Notes: generated from the sequence alone by a model not told the origin. DNA of 64,000 nucleotides from Parenemella sanctibonifatiensis (GCF_002250565.1 NZ_NMVJ01000006.1:310001-374000), one strand, 5' to 3'. Positions 1 to 10,007 are shown, numbered from the stretch's first letter. A program made the numbers and translations.

Positions 1-1118
1 CGCTGCAGGACTCCGAGGTGCCCGATCTGGGTGGCACCACGATCCAGGTGCTCGGTGAGAACCGGATCCGGGTGCAGACCCGCTCCCTGGATGTGGACGA
101 GTTGTCGATCATCCGGGGCACCATCGCCGAAACCTTGGGAGTGTCGGAGGACGCCATCGACTACGGCTTCGTCGGCGCGTCTTGGGGTGGTGCGTTGACG
201 CAACGAGCCCTGGTGGCGGTCGGCATCTTCCTGGTGTTGGTGGCGGTCGTGATCGGGATCTACTTCCGCAACTGGTCGATGGCCGGCGCCGCGATCCTGG
301 CGCTGTTCCACGACATCATCGTCACCGTCGGTGTGTACGCCGCGGTGGGCTTCACCGTGTCGCCGTCCACGGTGATCGCGTTGCTGACGATCCTGGGCTA
401 TTCGCTCTACGACACCGTGGTGGTCTTCGACCGAGTCAAGGAGAACGCCGCCAAGATGCCGAGAGCACAGTTCCCGGAGGCGGCCAACCAGGCGGTCAAC
501 CAGGTGATCGTGCGAAGCATCAACACGACCATCGTGGGCGTGATCCCGGTCGCCGCGGTGCTGTTTGCCGGCTGGTTCTACCTCGGCATCGGCCCGTTGA
601 AGGACCTCGGCCTGGCGATGCTGGTCGGCATGCTCGCCGGCGCGTACTCATCGTTGTTCATTGCCACCCCGTTGCTGGTCGACATGGCCGGTGGCACCGG
701 CAGCAAGGCGGCTGGCAAGCGGCGCCGCGCCGAGGCCAGGGCGGACGCCAAGGCCAAGGCGAAGGCGGCTCCCAAGCCCACTGTGGTGGTCACTGCCGAT
801 GAGGAGGACGCGGAGGCGCTGGCGGCCACGAGCACAGGCGGCTCGGCCACGGCAGAGGATGCGAAGAAGTCCGGCGCCAGCAAGACGACCGCGGAGAAGG
901 ACGCAGCCGCGGACCGCCGGGCCAAGGCCGCCGATGCCCGTGCCAAGCGGCGCCAGCAGCGAGCCGATGCCCGTGATGAGGCTGGCGACACCTCCGATGC
1001 TGCGAACGCCGGCGAGTCGGCCGATGAGGTGAAGGCCAGCAGCTCCGACAGCACAGCCAAGCCTGCTCCCGGCACCCGCAGCCAGCCGCGTCGTCGCCCC
1101 CGGAAGCGGCGTTCGTGA
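1..1118 (+). CDS. secF: Protein translocase subunit SecF (5' end outside window)
   Basis: SecF works with SecD next to the SecYEG channel and uses the proton gradient to finish export of preproteins across the cytoplasmic membrane. The reading frame is open from the first bases, so the amino terminus and probably secD lie upstream. Visible are a periplasmic segment, then hydrophobic helices (for example around 205-265 and 295-390) and the family block with GYSLYDTVVVFDRVKEN near 399-447, followed by the SINTTIVGVIPV region. After the last helix (about 690) there is a long Lys/Ala/Arg/Asp-rich cytoplasmic tail of about 140 residues, longer than in E. coli SecF and common in actinobacteria. The stop overlaps the apt start by 4 bp (GTGA), so the two are probably translationally coupled. 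Confidence 0.95.
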   Translation, partial: LQDSEVPDLGGTTIQVLGENRIRVQTRSLDVDELSIIRGTIAETLGVSEDAIDYGFVGASWGGALTQRALVAVGIFLVLVAVVIGIYFRNWSMAGAAILALFHDIIVTVGVYAAVGFTVSPSTVIALLTILGYSLYDTVVVFDRVKENAAKMPRAQFPEAANQAVNQVIVRSINTTIVGVIPVAAVLFAGWFYLGIGPLKDLGLAMLVGMLAGAYSSLFIATPLLVDMAGGTGSKAAGKRRRAEARADAKAKAKAAPKPTVVVTADEEDAEALAATSTGGSATAEDAKKSGASKTTAEKDAAADRRAKAADARAKRRQQRADARDEAGDTSDAANAGESADEVKASSSDSTAKPAPGTRSQPRRRPRKRRS

Positions 1119-1633
1119 GCGAGCTGGCCGGCCTGATCCGGCGCGTCCCTGACTACCCGACCCCGGGCGTCCTGTTTCGGGACCTGACTCCGTTGTGGGC
1201 CGACTCGCAGGTCTTTCACCGGACCGTGGTGGAGCTGTCCAAGGTGAACCAGGTTCCCGACGTGGTGATGGGCATCGAGGCGCGGGGCTTCATCTTCGCG
1301 GCACCGATGGCGTTGCACCTGGGTGCGGCCTTCGTGCCACTGCGCAAGCCCGGCAAGTTGCCCGGCCCCAGCCATCGGGTCGAGTTCGATCTGGAGTACG
1401 GCTCGGCTGTCCTGGAGGTCCAGGAGGGCGCCTGTGGTCCCGGCAGCCGGGTGCTGGTGGTGGACGACGTGCTGGCCACTGGCGGCACCACCCGGGCCGC
1501 CGCCGAACTGGTCGACCGGCTCGACTGTCAGCTGGTCGGCATCTCGGTGTTGCTGGAACTGGCCGACCTGGGCGGGCGTGCTCTGCTGGAGGATGCTGGC
1601 ATCGGCCCGGTCCACAGTCTGGTCCGGGAGTAG
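1115..1633 (+). CDS. apt: Adenine phosphoribosyltransferase
   Basis: Converts adenine and PRPP to AMP and pyrophosphate, a cytosolic purine salvage step. The 172-residue length is normal for the family. The PRPP-binding signature VLVVDDVLATGGTT lies at about residues 112-125, and the substrate loop GIEARGFIFAAPMA near 52-65 is also typical of Apt. The GTG start sits inside the secF stop (4-bp overlap). The secF-apt-rel order is a conserved actinobacterial arrangement, but here a channel gene has been placed between apt and rel. Confidence 0.95.
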   Translation: MSELAGLIRRVPDYPTPGVLFRDLTPLWADSQVFHRTVVELSKVNQVPDVVMGIEARGFIFAAPMALHLGAAFVPLRKPGKLPGPSHRVEFDLEYGSAVLEVQEGACGPGSRVLVVDDVLATGGTTRAAAELVDRLDCQLVGISVLLELADLGGRALLEDAGIGPVHSLVRE

Positions 1634-1636
1634 CCG

Positions 1637-2764
1637 ATGGCCGGGCAGTCGCGTCTGGGCCGGGAGTCCGCCTTCCGTACGCTGGTGAGCCTGCCGTACC
1701 GACCCACCACGCCGTTGGCCGAACTGACCCGGCGCGGACTGATGGCCTTCGGGCTGCTGCTTGCCTCGACCCTGCTGGTGTGGTTCGACCGCGCGGCGTA
1801 CATCGACAACACCAACGGTGACGGCGTCGGGCTGGTCGACGCGCTCTACTACTCGACGGTCACGATGACCACCACGGGCTACGGCGACATCACCCCGGTG
1901 GCACCGCACGCTCGACTGCTCAACGCGGTCCTCATCACCCCGATGCGGGTGGGCTTCCTGGTCCTGTTGGTCGGCACCACCATTGAGGTGCTCGCCAACC
2001 AGGGTCGCCGCATCCTGCTCGACAACCGCTGGAGGAAACGGATGCGCAACCATGTCGTTGTGATCGGCTACGGCACCAAGGGCCGCAGCGCGATCGCCAC
2101 CCTCGTGATGAACGACACCGACCTGTCCAAGGTGGTCGTCATCGACAACCGCAGCTCCGCGGTGGCCGAGGCCAACCGTGCCGGATTGGCTGCGATTCAC
2201 GGCGAGGCCAATGACCGCCAGACGTTGCGGGCCGCGGAGATCAGCAAGGCCCGGCAGGTCGTCATCACCCTGGACCGCGATGACACCGCCATCCTCAGCA
2301 CCCTGACAGTGCGCCAGCTCAACCCCTCGGCCCACATCGCCGTCGCGGTGCGTGAGCACGTCAACGTCGCGCTGGTACGCCAGTCCGGTGCCAACGCTGT
2401 GGTCACCTCCTCCGACGCCGTCGGCCGGATGCTGGGTCTGGCGACGGTGTCGCCGACGGTGGGGGCGGTCATCGATGACATGCTGTCCTCGGGCGCTGGA
2501 CTCGAGGTGCACCAGCGCCAGGTGGCCCCCGACGAGGTCGGTCTGGAGCCCAGTGAGGTGCGCGGGGAACGGGTGCTGGCCGTGGTCCGCCACGACAGCG
2601 TGCGCAGGTTCTACGACCCCACCGTCGGCGCTTTGCGCACCGGTGACGAGGTGGTGGTGATCCGACGGGCGGTGGCACCGGTCGGCAAGCAGCGTCGGGC
2701 CAGTGACCCCCTGCGGGTGGAAGGATCGGCGTACACCGAGGGCCCTGCCAGCGACGACGACTGA
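1637..2764 (+). CDS. Potassium channel with TrkA-N (RCK) domain
   Basis: Predicted two-helix K+ channel with a cytoplasmic regulatory domain, 375 residues. A first membrane helix (about 33-50) is followed by a pore loop with the selectivity filter TTTGYGD (about 78-84) and a second helix (about 95-120). A Rossmann-type RCK domain then begins with HVVVIGYGTKGR (about 139-150), whose glycine motif normally binds NAD(H) or a related ligand; a TrkA-C-like tail follows. The start is supported by GGGAG 7 nt upstream of the ATG, and the gene begins 3 nt after the apt stop. Gating ligand and physiological role cannot be read from the sequence. Confidence 0.88.
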   Translation: MAGQSRLGRESAFRTLVSLPYRPTTPLAELTRRGLMAFGLLLASTLLVWFDRAAYIDNTNGDGVGLVDALYYSTVTMTTTGYGDITPVAPHARLLNAVLITPMRVGFLVLLVGTTIEVLANQGRRILLDNRWRKRMRNHVVVIGYGTKGRSAIATLVMNDTDLSKVVVIDNRSSAVAEANRAGLAAIHGEANDRQTLRAAEISKARQVVITLDRDDTAILSTLTVRQLNPSAHIAVAVREHVNVALVRQSGANAVVTSSDAVGRMLGLATVSPTVGAVIDDMLSSGAGLEVHQRQVAPDEVGLEPSEVRGERVLAVVRHDSVRRFYDPTVGALRTGDEVVVIRRAVAPVGKQRRASDPLRVEGSAYTEGPASDDD

Positions 2765-2776
2765 GGACCCTCGCGC

Positions 2777-2792
2777 TAGGCTGACATGTCAG
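2777..2792 (+). promoter_or_regulatory. Putative rel promoter -10 box with overlapping palindrome
   Basis: A TAGGCT -10-like hexamer (2777-2782) overlaps the perfect 12-bp palindrome CTGACATGTCAG (2781-2792), which would lie at the transcription start of rel. A further CTGACAG half-site follows at 2796-2802. No good -35 box is visible. A repressor site is an inference from position and symmetry alone. Confidence 0.35.
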
Positions 2793-2865
2793 GCAGCTGA
2801 CAGCACAACAACAGCCGCAGCATCGGTTGAGCACTCCAACCGGGCGGCGGTGACCAGGCCGGAAG

Positions 2866-5211
2866 GTGGTGGACACGGTGGCGGATCGCACTCGGACGCC
2901 CGACCCTGCTGAGACGGCGACGCCCACATCACCCCAGAGCCCGGACCGACGCCCCGGACCTCAGGAAGCGGGGCGGGCCTGGCGGGAACCGTCCAAACTT
3001 CGGGTACGCCAGCGGCTCGCCCGACTGGGCGGCGCCCGGACCTCGACCAATGCGGTGCTTGACCCGCTGTTCACGGTGGTCCGGCAGAACCATCCCAAGG
3101 CCGATCTGGCGCTGCTGCAGCGGGCCTATCGCACCGCCGAGCACTATCACACCGGGCAGAGCCGCAAGTCGGGCGATCCCTACATCACCCATCCACTGGC
3201 AGTCACCACCATCCTGGCCGAGCTGGGCATGACCGAACCGACCCTGTGCGCGGCGCTGCTCCACGACACCGTGGAGGACACCTCCTACACGCTGGCGCAG
3301 CTCACGGCTGACTTCGGCGGCGAGGTCGCCGCGATGGTCGACGGGGTCACCAAGCTGGACAAGGTCCGCTACGGCGATTCGGCCAAGGCGGAGACGATCC
3401 GCAAGATGATCGTGGCGATGAGCCGCGACATCCGGGTCCTGGTCATCAAGCTCGCCGACCGGCTGCACAACATGCGTACGCTGCAGTCGCTGCGCCCCGA
3501 CAAGCAGCACCGGATCGCCACCGAGACCTTGGAGATCTTCGCCCCGCTGGCCCACCGGCTCGGCATGAACACGATCAAGTGGGAGCTGGAGGACCTGTCC
3601 TTCGCTGCGATGCACCCCAAGGTCTACGACGAGATCGTGCATCTGGTGGCCGAACGGGCGCCCGCCCGGGACCAGTACCTGCGGGAGGTGATCGCCCAGG
3701 TCGAACAGGACCTCAAGGCGGCCCGGATCCGCGCCACCGTCACAGGCCGACCCAAGCACTACTACTCGATCTACCAGAAGATGGTGGTGCGGGGCCGCGA
3801 CTTCCGCGACATCTACGATCTCGTGGGTCTGCGCATCCTGGTCGATGAGGTCCGCGACTGCTATGCGGCGATGGGCGTCATGCACGTGCGATGGAACCCG
3901 CTGCCGGGTCGGTTCAAGGACTACATCGCGATGCCGAAGTACAACATGTACGAGTCGCTGCACACCACGGTGCTGGGGCCCGGCGGCAAGCCGGTTGAGC
4001 TCCAGTTCCGCACCCACGAGATGCACCGCCGTGCCGAGTACGGTGTCGCGGCGCACTGGAAGTACAAGTCCGGTGCCCGAGGCGAGGACGTCGAGGACAC
4101 CGCGGATCTGTCTTGGGTACGCCAGCTGACCGAATGGCAGAAGGAGACCGACGACCCGGGTGAGTTCCTCGATTCGTTGCGCTATCAGATCAACTCCAAC
4201 GAGGTCTACGTCTTCACGCCCAAGGGTGACGTGCTGGCGTTGCCGCAAGGCGCGACTCCGGTGGACTTCGCCTACCAGGTGCACACCGAGGTCGGTGCCC
4301 GGTGCATCGGCGCCCGGGTCAACGGCCGTCTGGTCAGCTTGGAGTCTGCGCTGAACAACGGCGACGTGGTCGAGGTGCTGACCTCCAAGGCCCCGGACGC
4401 CGGCCCGAGCCGGGACTGGCTGGAGTTCGTGCGTACGCCTCGGGCCCGATCCAAGATTCGGCAGTACTTCAGCCGGGAACGGCGCGAGGAGTCCATCGAG
4501 AGCGGCCGGGAGGAACTGGCCCGCGAGATGCGGCGCCATGGCCTGCCGCTCCAGCGCCTGTTGCGATTGGAACACCTGGCCGAGGCTGCCGAGCACTTCC
4601 GGGTCGGGGATGTGCCTGGCTTGTACGCGGCGGTGGGGGAGCGCCACGTCTCCGCGAGCGCGGTGCTGGACCACCTGGTGACGATCGCCGGCGGCGAAGA
4701 GGACGCCGCCGAGGAGTCGCTGGAGGAGGCACCTGCGATCGCGTCCCGTCGCGAACCCACCTCCGAGAGCGGCGTCCTGGTGCACGGCGACACCGGCATG
4801 GCGGTGAAGTTGGCCAAGTGTTGTACGCCGGTGCCCGGCGACGCGATTCTCGGTTTCGTCACCCGCGGCCAGGGCGTCTCGGTGCACCGCCGGGACTGCA
4901 CCAACGCCCAGGACCTGCTGCGCAGCCCGGAACGGGTCATCGACGTCAGCTGGGACACCGGCGCCGGCAAGACCTTTCTGGTTGGCGTCCAGGTCGACGC
5001 GCTGGACCGGCCCGGGCTGTTGTCCGACATCTCCCGGAGTCTGTCCGACCACCACGTCAGTATCGTGTCGGCCAACCTGCAGACCACCCGGGACCGGCTG
5101 TGCAAGGTGCGCTTCACCTTCGAGGTCGCTGATCCCCTGCACTTGGACGACATCCTGCGGGCCGTCAGCTCGGTGCACGGCGTCTACGACGTCTACCGGC
5201 TGCGCCACTGA
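2866..5211 (+). CDS. rel: Bifunctional (p)ppGpp synthetase/hydrolase Rel
   Basis: Makes and degrades the alarmone (p)ppGpp in the stringent response. Domain order is that of long RSH enzymes. An HD hydrolase domain carries [11 protein letters not shown] (about 127-137) and DRLHNMRTL; the synthetase domain carries [12 protein letters not shown] and [13 protein letters not shown]; a TGS domain starts near 440 ([20 protein letters not shown]); a zinc-finger-like segment contains [11 protein letters not shown]; and a C-terminal ACT domain begins near 705. The HD active-site residues are intact, so hydrolysis is expected. The start is uncertain: GTG at 2866 is the longest, but GTG at 2878 lies 11 nt after GGAAGG (2861-2866) and may be the true one. 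Confidence 0.95.
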   Translation: MVDTVADRTRTPDPAETATPTSPQSPDRRPGPQEAGRAWREPSKLRVRQRLARLGGARTSTNAVLDPLFTVVRQNHPKADLALLQRAYRTAEHYHTGQSRKSGDPYITHPLAVTTILAELGMTEPTLCAALLHDTVEDTSYTLAQLTADFGGEVAAMVDGVTKLDKVRYGDSAKAETIRKMIVAMSRDIRVLVIKLADRLHNMRTLQSLRPDKQHRIATETLEIFAPLAHRLGMNTIKWELEDLSFAAMHPKVYDEIVHLVAERAPARDQYLREVIAQVEQDLKAARIRATVTGRPKHYYSIYQKMVVRGRDFRDIYDLVGLRILVDEVRDCYAAMGVMHVRWNPLPGRFKDYIAMPKYNMYESLHTTVLGPGGKPVELQFRTHEMHRRAEYGVAAHWKYKSGARGEDVEDTADLSWVRQLTEWQKETDDPGEFLDSLRYQINSNEVYVFTPKGDVLALPQGATPVDFAYQVHTEVGARCIGARVNGRLVSLESALNNGDVVEVLTSKAPDAGPSRDWLEFVRTPRARSKIRQYFSRERREESIESGREELAREMRRHGLPLQRLLRLEHLAEAAEHFRVGDVPGLYAAVGERHVSASAVLDHLVTIAGGEEDAAEESLEEAPAIASRREPTSESGVLVHGDTGMAVKLAKCCTPVPGDAILGFVTRGQGVSVHRRDCTNAQDLLRSPERVIDVSWDTGAGKTFLVGVQVDALDRPGLLSDISRSLSDHHVSIVSANLQTTRDRLCKVRFTFEVADPLHLDDILRAVSSVHGVYDVYRLRH

Positions 5212-5231
5212 GCGGGGCCCTCGGCGCCCTC

Positions 5232-5300
5232 GCACTGAGGACACCGGGGCACTGAGGACATACTGGAGCCGGCCCGGGCGCCCAGCCAGGGACGGCCGGC
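5232..5300. terminator. Convergent-gene spacer with direct repeats and a weak hairpin
   Basis: The 93-bp gap between rel and the convergent DUF349 gene holds two exact copies of GCACTGAGGACA (5232-5243 and 5249-5260, period 17). It also has a 7-bp inverted repeat GCCGGCC/GGCCGGC (5268-5274 and 5294-5300) whose loop contains GGGCGCCC. The hairpin could end transcription from both sides, but it has no U-tract. Confidence 0.35.
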
Positions 5301-5304
5301 CAGC

Positions 5305-6546
5305 TCAGCCGCTGAACTCGGCGGCCGCCTTCTCAGCCTGGTCCACCCAGCTGCGGTAGGTCTCGATCGACGCGCGCGCCTCCTTGGCTCGCTTGTCGTC
5401 ACCGCGGCTCTCGTAGCTCGCCAGGTCCTTCTCCAGCTTGGCGATCTGTGCGTTCAGCATCGAAGCGGTGCCCTCGGCGCGCTCACGAGCCTCCGGGTCG
5501 GTACGCCGCCACTGCTCGTCCTCGGCTTCCTTGATGCCCTTCTCCAGCGCCCGGACCCGGTTGTCCAACGGCTTGATGGCGTCACGCGGCACCTTGCCCA
5601 ACTCGGCCCAGGCGTCCAGGAAGCGACGGTAGGCCGCCTTGGAACGCTCCAGATCCTTGACCGGCAGCACCTCGGCCTCAGCCTTGTCGAGCAATTCCTC
5701 CTTGGCGGCCTGGTTGCCACGGAACTGTTCGTCCTGTTCGGCCATCGAGGCGTTGCGCGCATCGAAGAACTGGTCCTGCAGCCCCCGGAACTTCGCCCAC
5801 AACTTGTCGTCAACCTCGCGCGGCGCCGGGCCGGCAGCCTTCCAGCGCTGCATCAGGTCACGGAAGGACCGGGCAGTGTCGCCCCACTCGGTTGAGTCAG
5901 CCAGCGTCTCGGCCTCGGCGATGATCGCTTCCTTGGTCTTGCGGGCACCTTCGCGGTCCTCGGCCTGCTGGGCGAACTGTGCCTTACGGCGGCGGGTGTA
6001 GGTGGTGCGGGCACTGGAGAATCGGTGCCACAACTCATCGTCGGTGGCCTTGTCGATCCGGGGCAGCGCCTTCCACTTCTCCAGCAGGTCGCGGAACTTG
6101 TTCACGCCACCGCGCCAGTCGTTGCCGGCAGCGATCTTCTCCGCCTGGCCGACCATCTCTTCCTTGGCCTGCTTGGTCTGCTCGTTCTGCTCGGCCTTGG
6201 CCTGCTTGCGGGCCTGGGCCTGTTCCTCCAGCAGCGGCGTGAGGGCATCCAGCCGGGCGGCGAGCCCTTCCAGGTCACCGACCGCGTTCGCGGTCAGGAT
6301 GGCTTCACGTTCGGTCTTGATCGACTTGCGGGCCTCGTCGGGGCTGATCCGGCCAGATCGGATCCGGTCGGCCAACAGTTGCACCTGCGTCTCCAACGCG
6401 GCGTACCGGCGGGTGTAGAAGGCCATCGCCTCCTCGGGTGTGGCGTCGGGCACCTGGCCCACGGTCCGCTCACCATCGGAGGTGCGTACATGGACCGTGC
6501 CGTCCGCGTCGGCACGGCCGAAGGACTGGGGCTCCTGCGAAGTCAT
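5305..6546 (-). CDS. DUF349 domain protein
   Basis: A 413-residue soluble, highly charged and probably largely helical protein of unknown function. At least two or three DUF349 repeats are visible: one around WRGGVNKFRDLLEKWKAL, one around EWGDTARSFRDLMQRWKAAG, and a divergent third with AAYRRFLDAWAELGKVP. The C-terminal 60 residues look like coiled coil. The chosen ATG (6546) starts MTSQEPQSFGRADADGTV; an ATG 9 nt further upstream is possible, while longer versions lack support. The position beside rel, convergent with it and divergent from hisS, is common in actinobacteria. Confidence 0.85.
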   Translation of the reverse strand: MTSQEPQSFGRADADGTVHVRTSDGERTVGQVPDATPEEAMAFYTRRYAALETQVQLLADRIRSGRISPDEARKSIKTEREAILTANAVGDLEGLAARLDALTPLLEEQAQARKQAKAEQNEQTKQAKEEMVGQAEKIAAGNDWRGGVNKFRDLLEKWKALPRIDKATDDELWHRFSSARTTYTRRRKAQFAQQAEDREGARKTKEAIIAEAETLADSTEWGDTARSFRDLMQRWKAAGPAPREVDDKLWAKFRGLQDQFFDARNASMAEQDEQFRGNQAAKEELLDKAEAEVLPVKDLERSKAAYRRFLDAWAELGKVPRDAIKPLDNRVRALEKGIKEAEDEQWRRTDPEARERAEGTASMLNAQIAKLEKDLASYESRGDDKRAKEARASIETYRSWVDQAEKAAAEFSG

Positions 6547-6638
6547 GCGGCCCATCTTGCCCGATCCGGGCCTGCGGCGCATTGCGGGTGGCCGCGTGAG
6601 CACAGGCGCGGGCCGGCTGACCGGTATAGCCTTGCGGA

Positions 6639-6653
6639 GTCCGCTCGGCGGAC
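6639..6653 (+). promoter_or_regulatory. hisS leader hairpin downstream of a possible -10 box
   Basis: In the 176-bp divergent region before hisS, TATAGC (6625-6630) resembles a -10 box. It is followed by the inverted repeat GTCCGC-TCG-GCGGAC (6639-6653) within the expected leader. No T-box features were seen. Confidence 0.3.
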
Positions 6654-6722
6654 GATCTGATGCCGGGCCAACCGGCATTGCCCACACGACTCCAGATAAT
6701 CGCGACAGAAGGTGAGTGCAGC

Positions 6723-8084
6723 ATGGCGGCACGGGTCCGGCCGATCTCAGGCTTCCCCGAGTTCCTGCCCAACGGACGGATCGTGGAGCAGCGGGCGCTC
6801 GCGGCGCTGCACCACACCTTCGAACTCCACGGCTTCGGCGAGATCGAGACCCGTGCCGTGGAGCCGCTGTCGGTGCTGCTGCGCAAGGGTGAGATCGACA
6901 AGGAGGTGTACGCCGTCCGCCGACTCCACGCCGAACCCGGCCGGGAGAGTTCCGAGGAGGATCTCGCCCTCCACTTCGACCTCACGGTGCCCTTCGCGCG
7001 CTACATCCTTGAGAACGCCGGGCACCTGGCCTTCCCGTTCCGCCGCTGGCAGGCGCAGAAGGTGTGGCGTGGCGAACGCCCCCAGGACGGGCGATACCGC
7101 GAGTTCCGCCAGGCTGACATCGACATCGTTGGTCAGGACTCGCTGGCCGCCCACCACGAGGCTGAGATCGCGCTGGTCGCGCTGGAGGCGTACGCCCGGC
7201 TGGAGGCCGAGTTGGGGCTGCCTGCCGTGGTCCTGCACGTCAACAACCGCAAGCTCTCCCAGGGCTTCTACGAGGGTTTGGGCATCGAGGACACCGCCGC
7301 GGTCCTGCAGCGGGTCGACAAGTACGACAAGATCGGCCCGACCAAGGTCGCCGAGCTGTTGGTGACCGAGCTGGGGCTGAGCCAGTCCGTCGCCGACCAG
7401 TGTGTGGCGCTGGCTGGCATCCAGGCCAGCGACAGCGGCTTCATCGACGCGGTGCGGGCGTTGGGCGTCACCAGCGAACTGTTGGACGCCGGCCTGGCGG
7501 AGTTGTCGACGCTGGTGGACACCGTGACCACGCAGGGCCTGTCCGGTCGGATCCTGGCCGACCTCAAGATCGCCCGCGGACTGGACTACTACACCGGCAC
7601 CGTCTACGAGACCGAGCTGCTGGGCCACAGCAAGCTCGGCTCGGTCGGTTCCGGCGGTCGCTATGACCAGCTGGCCAGCGACGGCAAGCGGACCTTCCCC
7701 GGGGTCGGCTTTTCCTTCGGGATCTCCCGGCTGTTGGTGCCGCTGATCAATCGGGACGAGATCCGGGCCAGCCGCGACGTTCCCACCTGTGTGCTGGTCG
7801 CGGTGACCAGCGACGAGGCGCGCGCGGACTCGTTGGCCACCGCTCGCGAACTGCGGGCGCGCGGCATCAGCGCCGAGGTGGCGCCGAGCGCCGACAAGTT
7901 CGGCAAGCAGATCAAGTACGCCGATCGGCGCGGCATCCCCTTCGTGTGGTTTCCCCAGGGAGCAGACAGTGGCGAGGTGAAGGACCTGCGCAGCGGCGAC
8001 CAAGTCCAGGCCAGCGCGACCACCTGGACCCCGCCCGCCGAGGATCTGCGCCCCAGCATCATCGGCCCCGGGCAGACATCCTGA
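6723..8084 (+). CDS. hisS: Histidyl-tRNA synthetase
   Basis: Charges tRNA-His with histidine in the cytosol. Class II signatures are visible: the FDLTVPFARY motif, RYREFRQADIDIVG (motif 2 region), the histidine-specific block ARGLDYYTGTVYE, and GVGFSFGISRL (motif 3 region). A C-terminal anticodon-binding domain follows (TCVLVAVTSDEAR onward). The 453-residue length is usual. ATG 6723 is chosen because GAAGG (6708-6712) lies about 10 nt upstream and the protein then starts at the conserved PISGFPEFLP segment. The gene is followed by aspS, the usual pairing. Confidence 0.96.
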   Translation: MAARVRPISGFPEFLPNGRIVEQRALAALHHTFELHGFGEIETRAVEPLSVLLRKGEIDKEVYAVRRLHAEPGRESSEEDLALHFDLTVPFARYILENAGHLAFPFRRWQAQKVWRGERPQDGRYREFRQADIDIVGQDSLAAHHEAEIALVALEAYARLEAELGLPAVVLHVNNRKLSQGFYEGLGIEDTAAVLQRVDKYDKIGPTKVAELLVTELGLSQSVADQCVALAGIQASDSGFIDAVRALGVTSELLDAGLAELSTLVDTVTTQGLSGRILADLKIARGLDYYTGTVYETELLGHSKLGSVGSGGRYDQLASDGKRTFPGVGFSFGISRLLVPLINRDEIRASRDVPTCVLVAVTSDEARADSLATARELRARGISAEVAPSADKFGKQIKYADRRGIPFVWFPQGADSGEVKDLRSGDQVQASATTWTPPAEDLRPSIIGPGQTS

Positions 8085-8201
8085 CCCCGCAAATGCGATG
8101 CCTGGCCAGCCCGGGCAGCACTAGGATGACCTACAGCACGGGGTCTCCGCTTTGAGGCCGCCACATCAACGACAGCACATCAACCATCCGGAAGGACCGC
8201 T

Positions 8202-10007
8202 GTGATTCGCAGCCATGAGGCCGGCACCTTGCGTGCCGAGCACGTCGGACAGACCATCACCCTGGCAGGTTGGGTCGGCCGTCGCCGTGACCACGGCGGC
8301 GTCGCCTTCCTGGATCTGCGCGACGCCAGTGGCGTCGTCCAGGTGGTGGTGCGCGACGAGATCCTCGAGGCCTCCGGCGCGCACAATCTGCGCAACGAGT
8401 ACTGCATTGCCGTCACCGGCGCGGTCGAGCTGCGCCCCGACGGCAACGCCAACCCAGACCTGCCCACCGGTGAGGTCGAGGTCGCGATCAGCGAGCTGAC
8501 GGTTCTCAACCCGTCCGCGCCGCTGCCCTTCCAGATCGACGAGCGGGTCAATGTCGGTGAGGAGGCCCGCCTGCGTCACCGTTACCTGGACCTGCGCCGA
8601 CCGGCGCCGGCCGCCGCGCTGCGACTGCGGTCCAAGGCCAACGCTGCCGCTCGCGCGGTGCTGGCCGACCGCGACTTCATCGAGATCGAGACGCCGACGC
8701 TGACGCGCTCCACGCCCGAGGGTGCCCGCGACTTCCTGGTCCCGGCCCGACTGGCGCCCGGATCCTGGTATGCGCTGCCGCAGAGCCCGCAGCTGTTCAA
8801 GCAGCTGTTGATGGTGGCCGGCATGGAGCGCTACTACCAGATCGCGCGTTGCTATCGCGACGAGGACTTCCGCGCCGACCGGCAGCCCGAATTCACCCAG
8901 CTCGACATCGAGATGAGCTTCGTCGACCAGGACGACGTGATCGCGCTCGGCGAGGACATCGCGGTGGCGCTGTGGAAGCTGATCGACGTCGAGCTGCCGA
9001 CCCCGTTCCCGCGGATCACCTACCGCGAGGCGATGGACCGCTACGGCTCCGACAAGCCTGACCTGCGCTTCGACCTGGAGATCCACGAGGTCACCGACCA
9101 CTTCGCCAACACCAACTTCCGGGTCTTCCAGGCGCCCTACGTCGGTGCCGTCGTGATGCCCGGTGGCGGCTCCCAGCCGCGGCGTACCTTCGATGCTTGG
9201 CAGGAATGGGCCAAACAGCGTGGCGCGAAGGGGCTGGCCTATATCACCATCGGTGAGGACGGCACGCTGGCCGGTCCGGTCGCCAAGAACCTCTCCGAGG
9301 AGGAGAAGGCTGGCCTGCCCGAGCTGGTCGGCGCCAAGCCCGGCGACTGCATCTTCTTCGGCGCTGGCAAGCGCAAGTCCTCCCAGGAACTGCTCGGCGC
9401 GGCCCGGCTGGAGATTGGCCGCCGTTGTGACCTGATCGACGAGGACGCCTGGTCGCTGCTGTGGGTCGTTGATGCGCCGCTGTTCGAGCCGGCCAGTGAC
9501 GCTGTCGCTGCCGGTGACGTCGCCGTGGGAGAGGGCGCCTGGACCGCGGTGCACCACGCTTTCACCTCACCGCAGGATGTCGACGGTTTCGACGCCGACC
9601 CCGGCAACGCGTTGGCGTGGGCGTACGACATGGTCTGCAACGGCAACGAGATCGGCGGCGGGTCGATCCGTATTCACCAGCGCGATGTCCAGGAACGGGT
9701 CTTTGCGATCATGGGCCTGGACCAGGCCACGGCACAGGAGAAGTTCGGCTTCCTGCTGGATGCCTTCGCCTACGGCGCCCCGCCCCACGGTGGCATCGCG
9801 TTCGGGTGGGACCGGATCGTGGCACTGCTGGCGAAGGAGGATTCGATCCGTGAGGTGATCGCCTTCCCCAAGTCCGGCGGCGGCTACGACCCGCTGACTC
9901 AGGCACCGGCCCCGATCACCGCGCAGCAGCGCAAGGAAGCTGGCGTGGACGCGGTACCTGAGAAGAAGGACGGGTCCGAGAAGAAGGACGCGCCGACCCA
10001 GGCCTGA
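8202..10007 (+). CDS. aspS: Aspartyl-tRNA synthetase (probably non-discriminating)
   Basis: Charges tRNA-Asp, and possibly tRNA-Asn, with aspartate. The N-terminal anticodon-binding OB fold contains [15 protein letters not shown] (residues 27-41). Class II motif 2 ([20 protein letters not shown]) and motif 3 (GGIAFGWDR) are present, with a bacterial GAD insertion between them. His31 and a Gly in RPDGNANP match the residues reported to relax tRNA specificity in Pseudomonas aeruginosa AspRS, so Asp-tRNA-Asn is probably made and amidated by GatCAB. The GTG start has GGAAGGA (8190-8196) upstream. The last 30 residues are Lys/Asp/Glu-rich and variable. Confidence 0.96.
   Translation: MIRSHEAGTLRAEHVGQTITLAGWVGRRRDHGGVAFLDLRDASGVVQVVVRDEILEASGAHNLRNEYCIAVTGAVELRPDGNANPDLPTGEVEVAISELTVLNPSAPLPFQIDERVNVGEEARLRHRYLDLRRPAPAAALRLRSKANAAARAVLADRDFIEIETPTLTRSTPEGARDFLVPARLAPGSWYALPQSPQLFKQLLMVAGMERYYQIARCYRDEDFRADRQPEFTQLDIEMSFVDQDDVIALGEDIAVALWKLIDVELPTPFPRITYREAMDRYGSDKPDLRFDLEIHEVTDHFANTNFRVFQAPYVGAVVMPGGGSQPRRTFDAWQEWAKQRGAKGLAYITIGEDGTLAGPVAKNLSEEEKAGLPELVGAKPGDCIFFGAGKRKSSQELLGAARLEIGRRCDLIDEDAWSLLWVVDAPLFEPASDAVAAGDVAVGEGAWTAVHHAFTSPQDVDGFDADPGNALAWAYDMVCNGNEIGGGSIRIHQRDVQERVFAIMGLDQATAQEKFGFLLDAFAYGAPPHGGIAFGWDRIVALLAKEDSIREVIAFPKSGGGYDPLTQAPAPITAQQRKEAGVDAVPEKKDGSEKKDAPTQA

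Noticed and set aside
2929-5244. Very long open frames on the opposite strand of rel and other genes (also 578-2593, 12999-15533, 15964-18366, 33957-36740, 38762-41227, 44118-46805, 60776-63145)
   Set aside because: They lie antisense to genes with clear domain motifs and read as Arg/Gly/His-rich low-complexity protein, as expected when strong third-position GC bias removes stop codons.
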